Assembly (NCBI GenBank): GCA_029204225.1
Contig: CM055111.1
Span: forward strand, 9,743,000-9,806,999
DNA from: Diphasiastrum complanatum
Taxonomy: Eukaryota; Streptophyta; Lycopodiopsida; Lycopodiales; Lycopodiaceae
DNA: 64,000 nucleotides
Direction of reading: 5' to 3'
Part shown: piece by piece, positions 47,451 through 59,370 of the stretch
Layout: every line of letters starts with the position of its first letter
Position numbering within the stretch: the first letter of the stretch is position 1
Notes under the pieces: generated by a model
The model's database searches: none
Seen by the model: only the letters and a program-made list of their open reading frames with translations
Told to the model about the DNA's origin: nothing
Translations under genes and position numbers: made by a program

Positions 47451-48888
47451 AGTGAAATGTACTACCAAAAGGTACAATGAAAAATGGTTTTTTTTTTGTA
47501 CCACCAAAACATGCTTTTAGCCGAAAAACAATTCAAATATGCAAACTGTGTAAAAACTAGTTAAAATATGCAGCAGTCTAAAAAGACAAGGCAAAATACT
47601 AAGGCTTTAAAAATAGAAACTTAATGTTTCTTCAATTGAAACTATAAAAATAAAAGAATTTGATTTTCATCTAGAACCTATTGGAAATCAATTTCAATAT
47701 GCAACGTGTGGCTATTGATTGTAAAGGTAGATCTTGCATCATACAATCCACTAACATCTACATGATTTCTTGGATTTTGTGCCTAGATAAGGCACTCCAT
47801 ATGTATGTGCACTATGATGTGCCTAGTTTGTAGACAAAATTAACTAATTTGTTACCAACTTTAATTGATGTTCAAACCTTGATAGTAACGATGTTGAAAC
47901 CATTGTTTTACATGTTTATATCTATCATGATGAAGTAATACTTTCTAAATAGCACTGATTTCAATGATGTATACTAGTAAAGTGAAATTGGTATCACAAG
48001 CATTGAACATTATAATAAAGTTCAAAGAAACAAAAAGCCTTGCATTTCACATGTGTGGTGAGTGTCCATGACAAAGACAAGTACAAGTGGATGTGAGTGT
48101 CAACTCGCCAGGCTACCTAGAGATAGTTCTTGTCATAATGAATAAGCATGCATGGAATCCGATGGAAGTTGTCAATGGTGTGGTGTTTATAGAGAGATGT
48201 GAGTGTCAAAATATTCAGATTCATCAAGTTGGACCATGAGCTACATCCATTTTAGATAGCCAGGAATATTTGATGCAAATCAATTCATGTAAAGAATAAA
48301 ATAATCAATTGAAGGGAGTAATTAATTTTTGCAGAGCTACGAAGAGCTGCAAGGTGCAAGCATTTCGCTCCAAGAAACTTTTTGAATGTTTTTTTGCATT
48401 TATGGTTCCAAGAAGGATTCTTTGTCCAATTTACAAATATGTTTTGAAATCTCACAGAATTTTGGATTAGTTTGAACCCGTCAAAATGTATGTTTGATGT
48501 CAAGAAAAGAGAATTTTTGGGACAAGTGGTATCTCAACATAATATTTCTATCCACAAGCATGACTAAATTCCATGTTTTATTAAAAGGCCAACATATCCT
48601 CATCCTTACTTTTTGCCACAACTTCCATTCTCTTTATACAAGTGCATCTACAACAGTTATAGGATCATCGTCTATAGTAGATAATGCAAAGGTAGAACAA
48701 AGTCTTCAAGAATAGATCTTTCGTATGTGATCTTCTCACTTTTGAAATCTCTTTAGGTTCAGTTGCTTCCCTCAATAGGTTCACCCTGCTTTATTCGTAT
48801 TCAAAATCCTCTTCAAGAGATTCAAAATGCATATGTTGTAAATCATCCTCATTTGATTATTCCTCTTCCTTTAGAGATTTGAAGTCTT
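47451..48888. other. Unassigned region, no supported gene
   Basis: AT-rich single-copy-looking DNA without long ORFs or element termini. Short ORFs near 48285-48715 overlap on both strands and show no domain. Confidence 0.4.
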
Positions 48889-49034
48889 TCTAGAGATCAC
48901 ATACTCTATCTTATGTGACTACATGTTATGCAGCTTGCGACCCTTTACACCATCACCATAGCCAACGAAAATACATATGTGCTCTTTATAGTCAAATTTA
49001 ATGTTCTGCTCTTTATAGTCAAATTTAGTGTTCT
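48889..49034 (-). pseudogene. Copia integrase C-terminal fragment, left direct repeat
   Basis: On the minus strand it reads a copia integrase C-terminal segment (KFDYKEHICIFVGYGDGVKG, YKLHNM). Bases 48889-49007 match 52075-52193 almost exactly, and a 27-base part of the unit is repeated once more at 49008-49034. The plus-strand copia remnant starts directly afterwards. Confidence 0.75.
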
Positions 49035-51745
49035 CCCAGTTCAATGATCCTTCATGCATAGTTGCTGATCAGAAAGGAAACATTGTAGTAGGAGGAGTAA
49101 GGGAAGGCAATTTGTTTAAATTGTGCTCTCAAATGCCTCCAACTGCTATGCTAGCATATGGAAACAAATGCACTGATCCAACAATCTGGCATCAAAGATT
49201 TGGCCATGTTGGATTACGTTCCCTGGAAGTTTTGAAGGCACATGGTTGAAGATTTTCATATTAAGTTGCCCTCCAAACTATCTTTATGTGAATCACGTAT
49301 TCGGGAAGCAACATAGAAATCCCTTTCCTAAGGAATCCCACTCACGTGCAACTAACACATTAGAGTTAGTGCACTTGGACATTTGTGGTCCGATTCAGAC
49401 ACTTTTCTTTGATGGAGCAAATTACTTCATCACCTTCATTGATGATTTTTCCCGATATACTGTTGTATATTTTCTGAAAGTTAAATTAGAAGCATTTAAA
49501 TTCTTTAAAGATTACAAGGTGTTTGTTGAAAAGCAAACTGGTAAATCCTTATTGAAGTTGAGATGTGACAATGGAGGGAGTACATTTCAACTGCATTCAA
49601 TCGGTTTTGTGCTGATCATGGCATAGCCCGACAATATATAATACTGTATTCTCCACAACAAAACGATGTTGTTGAGAGAAAGAATCAGACTTTGGTTGAA
49701 AGTGCTAGGTGTATGTTGAAAGATTCTAATCTTTCTAATAAATTTTGGGCAGAAGCTGTGCCTGGAAAAACTCCATATGAAGGCTGGTGTGGTAAGAAAC
49801 CGTTGGTTTCTCATTTAAGGTCTTTTGGTTGCACTGCCTATGCCCATATTCCTAAAGAAAAGCGAAAGAAACTTGATAACAAGAGTGTCAAGTGTATTAT
49901 GCTTGGTTACAGTACTGAATCTAAAGGATACAGACTGTATAATCCAGCTACAGGCAAAATAACTGTTAATCGTGATGTTATTTTTGATGAGACGTCAGTT
50001 TTGTCAAAAACAGTGGGAGAAGATTCAACAATTAACACTGATTCAAATGAGATTGTGTGGGAGCTTGAACATTTGGAAGATGATATTCCCACTGAGCCTG
50101 CAACTGAACCAGATGAGGAATTGGTTGTAGATCTTAATAATGGGGAAGGAAATTCTGCTCCTCCTATTGTTGATCCTCCAGCTAGTTCTTCTGCAAGTTC
50201 TCCTACATTGAGAAGATCTACTAGAGAAAAGAGACCATCCATAAAGGCCTTGGAGTTAGGATGGAGGCCTTATTTTGTCTTAAGTGCATCAACTGATTCA
50301 GAGCCTCAAACTTTGAAGCAAGCACTTAAAAGTTCACATGCTGAAGAGTGGAAAAAGGCATTAGACACTGAGTTTGATTCGCTTATTAAAAACAATACAT
50401 GGTCACTAACGTCACTTCTAAACGACATGAAGGTTGCTGGTTGTAAATGGCTCTTTAAATAGAAGTTTAAGCAGATGGTTCATTAGATCGATATAAAGCT
50501 CGATTAGTGGCCAAAGGGTATCCACAAGTCAAAGGCATCGATTATAATGATACATTCTCACCGGTTGTCAAGATGACTTCCATGAGAACCTTACTTGCAA
50601 TTGCTGCAGCTGAGGACATGTTTACACATCAAATGGATGTAAAAATAGCCTTTCTGAATGGAAGATTAGAAGAAGAGATTTTTATGCAACAACCGGAAGG
50701 ATACATTAAGCTTGGGAATGAGAGTCTAGTGTGTAAACTACACAAAACTATTTATGGACTTAAACAGTCACCTAGAGCTTGGTATCAACGTATAGATGCT
50801 TATCTAAAGTCAAGACTATCTTCTGAGTTTGAGATAATAGACTATGGTGATCTACACTATTGTCTAGGTATTCAAGTTAAAAGGAATAAGCAGCTTAAGA
50901 CAATACACCTCAGCTAGAAGAAATATATACAAGGATTGTTACAGAAGTTTGCAATGACTAACTGTAAGCCTGTGAGCACACCTATGGAGAACAACTTGAA
51001 GTTATCCAAAGATATGTGTCCACAAAACAAAGAACAACAAGAACTGATGGAAGAAATTCCATATCAAAGTGTTGTTGGTAGTTTAATGTATGTTGCAATA
51101 TCTACTAGACTTGATATTGCTTTTGCAGTTAGTGTTGTCAGTCAGTTTCAGAGTAATCCTGGTCGTCTTCATTGGATAGCTGTTAAGAGAATACTTAGAT
51201 ATCTGTGTGGAACTTCTGGATTTGGTAATACATTAAGTGAAAATGTTTCTAACAATGTATTAAGATTAATCGGTTTATGTGATGCTGACTGGGCAGGTGA
51301 TATTAATGAAAGAAGGTCGACATCAGGATATTGTTTCATGCTTGGTTCTGGAGTTATTTCTTGGACAAGTAAAAAGCAGCCAACTATATCTCTTTCCAAT
51401 GCAAAAGTTGAGTATGTAGCAGCATGTCAGGCAACCAAAGAAATTATCTGGATAAGGAGATTACTCAATGGTCTCTTAACTTCCCAAGAACATCAACGAA
51501 CAATTCTTAAATGTGATAGCAAGAGTTGTATTGCTATGACGAAGAATCCTCGATTTCATGCTCGAACAAAACACATTGAGATTCAATACCACTTTGTTCG
51601 ACATCAAATTGCAGATGGCAAAGTACAATTGGAGTACTGTGCTACAGAGGATATGGTTGCTGATACATTCACCAAACCACTCACTAAGGATAAATTTGAA
51701 TTTTGTAAAAGACAATTAAGAATAGTACATGATGATATGTCATAG
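49035..51745 (+). pseudogene. Copia pol remnant (element D), lacking gag and the RT active site
   Basis: The 5' end is truncated in the pre-integrase region (DPTIWHQRFGHVGLRSLEVL, near 49170). The integrase core follows (ELVHLDICGPIQTLFFDGAN; LLKLRCDNGGSTF; then, in another frame, QQNDVVERKNQTLVESAR), its C-terminal part (SFGCTAYAHIPKEKRKKLDN) and a linker, open from 49692 to 50459. A TAG separates this from RT (VKGIDYNDTFSPVVKM, HQMDVKIAFLNGRLEEEIFM, YGLKQSPRAWYQRIDAYLKS). At about 50810 the YVDD region is missing and sequence resumes at LSSEFEIIDYGDLHYCLGIQ. RNase H is well kept (LCDADWAGDINERRSTSGY, KCDSKSCIAMTKNPRFHART, VADTFTKPLTKDKFEF). Without YVDD it cannot polymerise. Confidence 0.92.
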
Positions 51746-51756
51746 ATATTTAGACT

Positions 51757-51765
51757 AAGTGGGAG
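51757..51765 (+). other. Polypurine tract of copia element D
   Basis: AAGTGGGAG, the common copia form, lies directly before the LTR start and 12 bases after the pol stop. Confidence 0.8.
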
Positions 51766-52071
<306 letters not shown>

Positions 52072-52074
52072 ATA

Positions 52075-52390
52075 TCTAGAGATCACATACTCTATCTTAT
52101 GTGACTACATGTTATGCAGCTTGTAACCCTTTACACCATCACCATAGCCAATGAAAATACATATGTGCTCTTTATAGTCAAATTTAGTGTTCTTCTCCTT
52201 GGGGAGAAGTGCAAATGCTTCACAACCAAACAAGTGTTCAAGAGAAAGCTTCTTACCCATCCATGCCTCTTTTGAGTTTCCTGCAAGGTTGATGTTGGTG
52301 ACCTAATGAACCCAAGGATTCGATAGGGAAGATGCAAACTCAAACATGTACTTAAGGTAGGAGAAGGGTGTTTCATTGTCCTACACTTCT
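52075..52390 (-). pseudogene. Copia integrase C-terminal fragment, right direct repeat
   Basis: The minus strand encodes, with frameshifts, a copia integrase tail (RSPTSTLQET, KLSLEHLF, GCEAFALLPKEKNTKFDY, ICIFIGYGDGVKGYKLHNM). Its first 119 bases duplicate 48889-49007. It is therefore a minus-strand copia remnant surrounding the plus-strand element D. Confidence 0.75.
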
Positions 52391-52448
52391 ACGTTAATGA
52401 TGGATGCCATTTGGTAAGCATCGACCTTAAATAATTTCAAGATGTGCA

Positions 52449-53038
52449 AATTCAGTTTGCTTTAAAATTTGAAATGATGGATTATGGTGATGCAAAATAG
52501 TGTCTCAAAATCCACATCGTTAGAGATATAAAGGAAAGGCTAGTTCACCTAAATCAGGAATGCTATGTGGAGAGCATGCTAAAATCATATGGTATGGAAG
52601 ATTGTAATGAATCTCCACTCCCATGAAAGATAACCTAAAAGTTTCTATGCCAGGACAAGAGGATCAATGCTCCATATAGAAAAGCTATCAGAAGTTTGAT
52701 GTATGCCGCAATTTGTACAAGGCCAGACATGGCTTTTGTAGTAAGTAATCTTGGTCAATTTATGGCAAACCCAAGTACCATGGATCACGAGATCACCTAA
52801 GGGCCAATAGCAGGAGAAATCAATGAAGTTTTACAGGGATACTGTGATTCAGGCTATGCAGGAGATCAAGAGTCTAAAGAATCCACTCATGGCTACTATT
52901 ACATCCTACATGAAGGAAAAATTTCATGGCAAAATAAAAAATGAAAAGCTATAGCTTTGTCAAGCATGGAGGCAGAATATATGGGTGCTAAGGAGGTCAG
53001 TTGGTTAAAGAAATTGCTAATTGACATTGAAACAATCT
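52449..53038 (+). pseudogene. Copia RT/RNase H remnant (element E)
   Basis: A decayed plus-strand copia end with many stops: MMDYGDAK, MLKSYGMEDCNESPLP, SLMYAAICTRPDMAFVVSNL, GYCDSGYAGDQESKESTHGY and ALSSMEAEYMGAKEVSWLKK. It ends before the RNase H tail. No LTR is recognisable. It lies about 430 bases downstream of the aspartic protease gene. Confidence 0.82.
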
Positions 53039-53465
53039 AGTCCCCTCATCCTAAAATCTCTCTTTTACAGCAAATTGGAGTTTCCTCCAGATATTCAGAC
53101 TACTTTTCAGCAATTTTTGAGTTTGAATCCATGGTATGATTCTTATTGTAATGGTATCCAGGTGATATGTAGCTATTTTAGAAAAGACTAAGCTTGTAAG
53201 CCATTGAACACCCTGATACATTATACCAGTTCTTCTTCAACCACTTCAAAACTGGTCATATGAAGTCGGATTCTGATATGATCCCTCAAACTAGTGTAAA
53301 TCCTCTTGAAAGTGTTGCACTATAGAGTCAATTCATATAGTGGATTGATGAAGTAACATTATAACTTGGAAAAGAGATTCTGGTTAGCACACATAGCAGT
53401 ATATCGTAACAGATCTTTGAGTATCTAACAGTTTTCTTCGGTTTAGGCAGGTGATCTACCTATAG
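53039..53465. other. 3' flank of the aspartic protease gene
   Basis: No domains or clear element ends. It should contain the 3' UTR of the minus-strand gene to its right. No unambiguous AATAAA was found on the minus strand close to the stop. Confidence 0.4.
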
Positions 53466-54965
53466 TTAGCATTGTCCTGGGATAAATGCAATGCGGATGT
53501 TCTCGCCATCAATAGCAATTCGATAACCCTGCTGCTGGATGTTGCCGATGATGGAGACTTCCGAAAAGGCAGTACCAGCGAAAGCAAGACAGTAAATGCT
53601 ATTATCATCGTCCACGGAAAGCATGTAGTTTGTGACAGGAAGATTCAGATCCATCTCATCCTGAAAGTGAAGCTGAACTGAGGGAATACTCGCTGATTGT
53701 AACCCAGAAAGGTCGTAGCATGTATCAAAGATAGAAACTGGCGATGCAGATGGAAGGTTTCGAGTAAGAGCTCTGAATACATTCCTCATCACGACGTAGG
53801 CAGACATTGGAAGGCGAGTCACAGTAGTGCCTGTGTCGAGAATTACGCCCCCACTTCCATCTCTTCGTATTTCGAAAGTAGAAACAGGGATGGAGAGAAG
53901 TGAGCCAGCTATGCTGATCCCGGTGAGCTGAAGATAGTAAAATGGTCCAACGCTAGGATTGATGAGGTAAGTCGTGAACTGTCCCTCTGATGGGATGGCA
54001 GAATTTCCAAAGATGAGAGAACTGGAAGATTTGCCCCCATTTGAACTATCCACCGGGAGACAATAGGAAAATTCAATATCCGAGCTTCTCAACGGGGATG
54101 CAATCTGCCTAGCAAAAGAAAGAGCACCAATACCAAGGCCAATAAGTCCATCTGCTCCTGAAAAATCCCCCTCATTGTCGTGTCCGCATCCGAAAACTAT
54201 ATTGCTCACGGAAGACGAGCCATCAGAAAACGTTTCTGAAGCAAGATTGCCGCTGGACACTGACCCGTCATCATATGACAACTCATAAGTGCAACCATTT
54301 CTTTGGCATCCTCTATTGCCGAGTGATTGACACATGGTCGAGCTGCATGTGAATTGTTTATATGAGGAAGAACGACTAGGAGAAAATACAGGATCAGGTT
54401 CGTGATAGCAATCTGTGCATGGGGAGCATTGTAGCCAGGAAAGATCACTCCCCGTGTCAATAATCATGTCCATTTGCTTAGTGGGTGTGCCTACACCCAA
54501 TCTAACAATGTAGTCGCCGCTGCCTAAACTTTGGCCTGATGAAATTGGACCAGAGAAGCGAGCACGAGAAGCCTCCCATGTGCCGTTCACTAGAGCGTTC
54601 TCCGGTTTCGCTCCATTCCTAGCTGCTAGGTCTATGCGCGCTTTGATAAATTCCAGTCGTTTTTCGTCTCGGGCAATTCTTTCTAGCAGGAGCTGCTGCC
54701 GGGTCAAGTTTCGCATTCTGACATGAGAATCTACGGCATCTCTGTGCATCAATCTCAACGTAAGACTTCCTTCCTGTTGAACATTCACGTCTTCAACTGC
54801 ATCATCTACCTCCTCATGTTCATCTAATGCGGGGGCGACGACGTGTAGCGTTTGATATTTAGCTCGCATCTGAGTCTTTCGACAATAGGTGGACTGTATC
54901 ATGAACAGAAGCATGATTGAGATAATACAACCAAATATCGATACCTTTCTCACAATATTCGCCAT
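53466..54965 (-). CDS. Nepenthesin-type aspartic protease (A1 family), 499 aa, intronless
   Basis: A secreted or endomembrane pepsin-fold endopeptidase. The first ATG is at 54965 in a good plant context (AAAGATGGCG); a GTG three codons upstream extends the frame but is not a plausible start. A hydrophobic signal segment covers residues about 8-28, followed by an acidic propeptide with LRLMHRDA (about 70-78). The catalytic motifs are DTGSDLSW (D170) and DTGTTVTR (D377), with the flap Tyr in SYDDGS (Y231). Twelve Cys in the mature part (from C180 to the C-terminal C499), including the CSPCTDC insert, are the nepenthesin hallmark. Two N-glycosylation sequons lie in the propeptide (NLT, NGT). Length and lack of introns fit the group containing Arabidopsis ASPG1. 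The frame is complete, so it is probably functional; the substrate is unknown. Confidence 0.95.
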   Translation of the reverse strand: MANIVRKVSIFGCIISIMLLFMIQSTYCRKTQMRAKYQTLHVVAPALDEHEEVDDAVEDVNVQQEGSLTLRLMHRDAVDSHVRMRNLTRQQLLLERIARDEKRLEFIKARIDLAARNGAKPENALVNGTWEASRARFSGPISSGQSLGSGDYIVRLGVGTPTKQMDMIIDTGSDLSWLQCSPCTDCYHEPDPVFSPSRSSSYKQFTCSSTMCQSLGNRGCQRNGCTYELSYDDGSVSSGNLASETFSDGSSSVSNIVFGCGHDNEGDFSGADGLIGLGIGALSFARQIASPLRSSDIEFSYCLPVDSSNGGKSSSSLIFGNSAIPSEGQFTTYLINPSVGPFYYLQLTGISIAGSLLSIPVSTFEIRRDGSGGVILDTGTTVTRLPMSAYVVMRNVFRALTRNLPSASPVSIFDTCYDLSGLQSASIPSVQLHFQDEMDLNLPVTNYMLSVDDDNSIYCLAFAGTAFSEVSIIGNIQQQGYRIAIDGENIRIAFIPGQC

Positions 54966-55600
54966 CTTTCTCACTAAACACGGATTGTATTGCTAAAATT
55001 AAGATCTGGGAGGACACTCAGAAAACGATATCCACAAAGAAAAGTACAACCAAAGGCAGGAGCCTAGTCATCAGAAGGCAAACCGAACTCAGAATTTTCC
55101 TTTTACCAAACGATCGTCAGCTCATTCGCTTGACAATCACTTGAACAAGCTGCAGTTCAAGCCTGCAATAGGCTTGACTTTCAGAACAGCCAACCTCAGT
55201 ACACACAATTCAACAGTATGCACGTTTTCTGCATACTTCAGGAAGCAGGATCGTGGGTTTGAAAGAAAAAGCAACACAACCACAGATCATCTTCGATGCA
55301 GAAGGAGAACAAAACAGTTATTCAGCTGCCTGTGCAAATACATTTGAACGAAAGCGTTAATATAGCCTGTAAATGAGCAGGTGGGCAGAAGGGATTCTGG
55401 TCAGATCGACAAAACGGTGTGGCATCCTGCATGAAGGAAGAAGGTACTACGCGCAGCTTTGTGCATGCGTCGTACTCTCGCCATGGCAAGATGGTGGAGA
55501 TCAACCCAAAATACATGATGAGCAGTAAAAAATTAAACAAAGGCACCAAATTATAAATACTTAATGATCAACTACTACATTCTTCCAAAGTCTAATACCA
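54966..55600 (-). promoter_or_regulatory. Upstream region of the aspartic protease gene
   Basis: On the minus strand a TATATTAA box (plus 55357-55364) would place transcription start near 55330 and give a 5' UTR of about 360 bases. A second candidate, TATTTATA, lies near 55552. The proximal 600 bases are free of transposon sequence and bounded upstream by microsatellites. The TATA assignment is inference. Confidence 0.4.
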
Positions 55601-55602
55601 AA

Positions 55603-55621
55603 AAACACACACACACACACA

Positions 55622-55709
<88 letters not shown>

Positions 55710-55733
55710 CGCACACCCCCCCCCCCCCCCCCC
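55603..55733. repeat. Compound (CA)n(CT)n(CA)n and C-run microsatellite
   Basis: CA units (about 55605-55622), CT units (55625-55652), CA units (55653-55707), then a run of 18 C (55716-55733). ORFs through it are artefacts. Confidence 0.98.
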
Positions 55734-55739
55734 ACACAC

Positions 55740-56912
<1,173 letters not shown>

Positions 56913-57248
56913 ATTTGTTGATGAAGTCATCAAGAGTTTCATCAATATCCATATTTAAGATTCTTCCTTGGAAAAGGTTGTTGCTAATGATTTCTTTGAT
57001 CATATGGAAAAAGATGTTGTTAGGTGCATTCGTGAAGGAGGTGGTTCTTTTTGCAGCAAGTGGAGTCACATGTCTTCATAAAGAGAGTAGATCAAATGGT
57101 TCTATCATGAGACTTGGTGAGGGAGATAGTCACAAGTCAAGAAGAAGAGAAGTATGTGAATAGTTCAAAGTCATTATCATATGAGTCATCACTTAAATCA
57201 TTGAATAGAAGTTCTTGTTTGAAAAAAGACAGTACTTCGATCATCCTT

Positions 57249-58358
57249 ATGTTGAAGGTACTAATCATTTTTTTCATGGCTTCTAATGTTTTTGAGGTTT
57301 CTAATTCTTATGATGCAATCATTAAGAGGGAGTCTTGTGAAGGAAAGAGCAATGGAAGATTGGTTCTTGGGAAGATCCAAGGCATGGATCTCACATCTCT
57401 TCATCAACTCAAAGGATTCTATGATTGTGAATTGATTACTCATGATCATGATAGCAAAAGGTTGGTTGGAGAAGACAACATGGAGAAAATCGAAAGGAAA
57501 TTTCTTCAAGGCAAGGGATATCTCATTGGTGAGCTTATGGAGGTTTGTTATGGACTCAAGAGGGCTGGATTTATTAGGTTTGATACTCATCTTCACCTAC
57601 TCTACTTCATGTTGGATGGAAAGTTTGGAATCTATCTTTTGATTTATGATGGTGGCATTGTTTTCACTAACCTTTGTGAAAGATCGAGATCAAGCATTGA
57701 TGAGATCTTGTTGGATCTAGATCATATGTTTCATAGGGAATATTTCCAGAGGTTCAGGTCTGAAGATATTCATATCTTTGATATCTTTGATGTTCAAGAG
57801 AAAGGTAAGCAAGTGGAAGTGGCACACTTTGCTTTACTCACATGTTTTGGAGAATCTTCTTGTGTAGATGATGCTATGCAAGTGGATGCTGGTTATCATG
57901 CTGGAAAATCAAATAATGGGTCTGGAAAAGAGGTCTTAGTCAATGGCTTTGATGGTCAAGTGGAAGATCAAGAGGTTTATCTCAAAGGCCTTCAACAACA
58001 CAAAAGGAAAAGTGGCAATTTGGAGCTAGTCAAGAGCATCAAAGGAAGGTCATTTGGCAAAGATGTTTTGGATCTGTTTTTGCAGGTGTTTAAAGACTCA
58101 AGTATGGTTAAAGGAGCAACAAGCAAGTTTTTTTCAAGTTTACTTTACTTCTATCTCATGTTTGAGCTATTTCATGTGGATGTGTGCAAATTGTCCAGAT
58201 ATGGTAAAACTAGCTACATTGGTTTGCATCATTTTGATGTTGGAGTTGTACTAGCATTTTTGGCTGATTTTGCTGATGGAAATGAAGCTATTGGAGGTTC
58301 ACTATGTCACTCATTCATGGCCAAGTCATCAAGTTTTGATGATTTCTTGTGGCAATAG
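57249..58358 (+). CDS. Unidentified long ORF, 369 codons from the first ATG
   Basis: The frame is open from 57114 to the stop at 58358 (about 1.24 kb); the first ATG is at 57249 and another at 57276. I do not recognise the protein. Visible features are a hydrophobic N-terminal segment (MLKVLIIFFM), a Lys/Glu-rich middle (NMEKIERKFLQGKGYLIGEL), hydrophobic patches (HLLYFMLDGKFGIYLLIYDG; LLYFYLMFELFHVDV) and no retroelement motif. An open frame this long in AT-rich DNA is unlikely by chance. The opposite strand has only a 111-codon ORF here. It lies between a microsatellite and a copia remnant, so it could be an accessory ORF of a retroelement, a relic host gene or a captured fragment. No splice or promoter evidence was found. 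Confidence 0.4.
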   Translation: MLKVLIIFFMASNVFEVSNSYDAIIKRESCEGKSNGRLVLGKIQGMDLTSLHQLKGFYDCELITHDHDSKRLVGEDNMEKIERKFLQGKGYLIGELMEVCYGLKRAGFIRFDTHLHLLYFMLDGKFGIYLLIYDGGIVFTNLCERSRSSIDEILLDLDHMFHREYFQRFRSEDIHIFDIFDVQEKGKQVEVAHFALLTCFGESSCVDDAMQVDAGYHAGKSNNGSGKEVLVNGFDGQVEDQEVYLKGLQQHKRKSGNLELVKSIKGRSFGKDVLDLFLQVFKDSSMVKGATSKFFSSLLYFYLMFELFHVDVCKLSRYGKTSYIGLHHFDVGVVLAFLADFADGNEAIGGSLCHSFMAKSSSFDDFLWQ

Positions 58359-58862
58359 AGGCTCATTCATGGAGTTTTATGGTGGAGACATATCAAGAAG
58401 GACAAAGTTTTATGGTGGAGACATATCAAGAAAGGACAAAGTTGGAGGAGACAAGCAAGCAAGTGGTCATCACTCACATTTATTGTCTGGTTGCTGTAAT
58501 TTTTCAAAGAGCTCAAAGTTCAAAGCATGGAGGAATCATTTCATTTACATTCTATTTGGTTCTTCATGTTCTAGTTAGTATGCTTTCAACTTATCAAAAT
58601 TTATCCAATACTTAAAAAAGCTCAGTATATAGTTCTATTGTGATGTTATTTTCATATAGTTTCTATATAATATTTGGTCCACACCACAACATGTCAGTGC
58701 GTAAAGTATACACACACAAAATAGTAGCAAAACAAGTCATATTTCTTGCACTTTGCTACTCATGAAAGCCCTTTATGATATTAAATCACAAGTCACTTCT
58801 AGGCTAGTTTCTTGTCAATTAAAATGGAATTCTTTTATACCGTCCCTAAACTTGATGCCATT
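58359..58862. other. Downstream of the unidentified ORF, no supported gene
   Basis: Contains the short tandem repeat listed next and otherwise AT-rich DNA. No clear polypurine tract or LTR start was found. Confidence 0.4.
58374..58440. repeat. Short tandem repeat, 2 x 33 bp
   Basis: GTTTTATGGTGGAGACATAT begins both units, at 58374 and 58407. The second has one extra A in the AGGACAAA end. It starts 15 bases after the stop of the unidentified ORF. Confidence 0.9.
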
Positions 58863-59370
58863 ATGGAGGTGATATGTTCACAAGAGGCAAAGACAATGTT
58901 AAGGAAAAGAAGAGTAACAAGGACCAACCTAAAGAAATTGGAGAGATTCAGCCTCTACTTGACCATCAAGCAAAGGGAAGACCAAAAAGGATAAAAGTAA
59001 GATTAACTGCTTCTATCGTGGCAAGAAAGACCACTTTTTATCCGAATGCTTTAAGAAGAAATGCACAATCAAGCCAAGCCAGTGTTGATAATCAAGAGGC
59101 CTAGGAACATGAAAAGTCTTTGATGATTTCTATATTATCATCAACAAGTTTAAGAGGTGAACATCCATGGTGGATAGATAGTGGGGTCACTTCCATAGAG
59201 AGCATTTCTCTCTTCTTGTACATTCTTATGGAGCTAGTAAATTTATCTTTATTGCAAAAGATGTGGAATGTAAAGTAGAATGAGTGAAATCTATTCCCAT
59301 TTGCCTTGGTTCTTTTGGAAAAAAAAGCTTCATGGAGTTCTCTATGCACTTTCTATTACAAAAGAATTGC
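58863..59370 (+). pseudogene. Copia gag/protease remnant related to the young element
   Basis: The frame carries a diverged version of the zinc-knuckle to protease part of the element at 39920: FTRGKDNVKEK (compare FTKGKGKSKGK), a knuckle with its first Cys codons changed, then SLMISILSSTSLRGEHPWWI and DSGV, where the young copy has SLMMSIFSSTSFKGEDPWWI and DSGA. Stops and frameshifts follow, and similarity fades by about 59370. Gag upstream and the rest of pol are gone. Confidence 0.75.
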
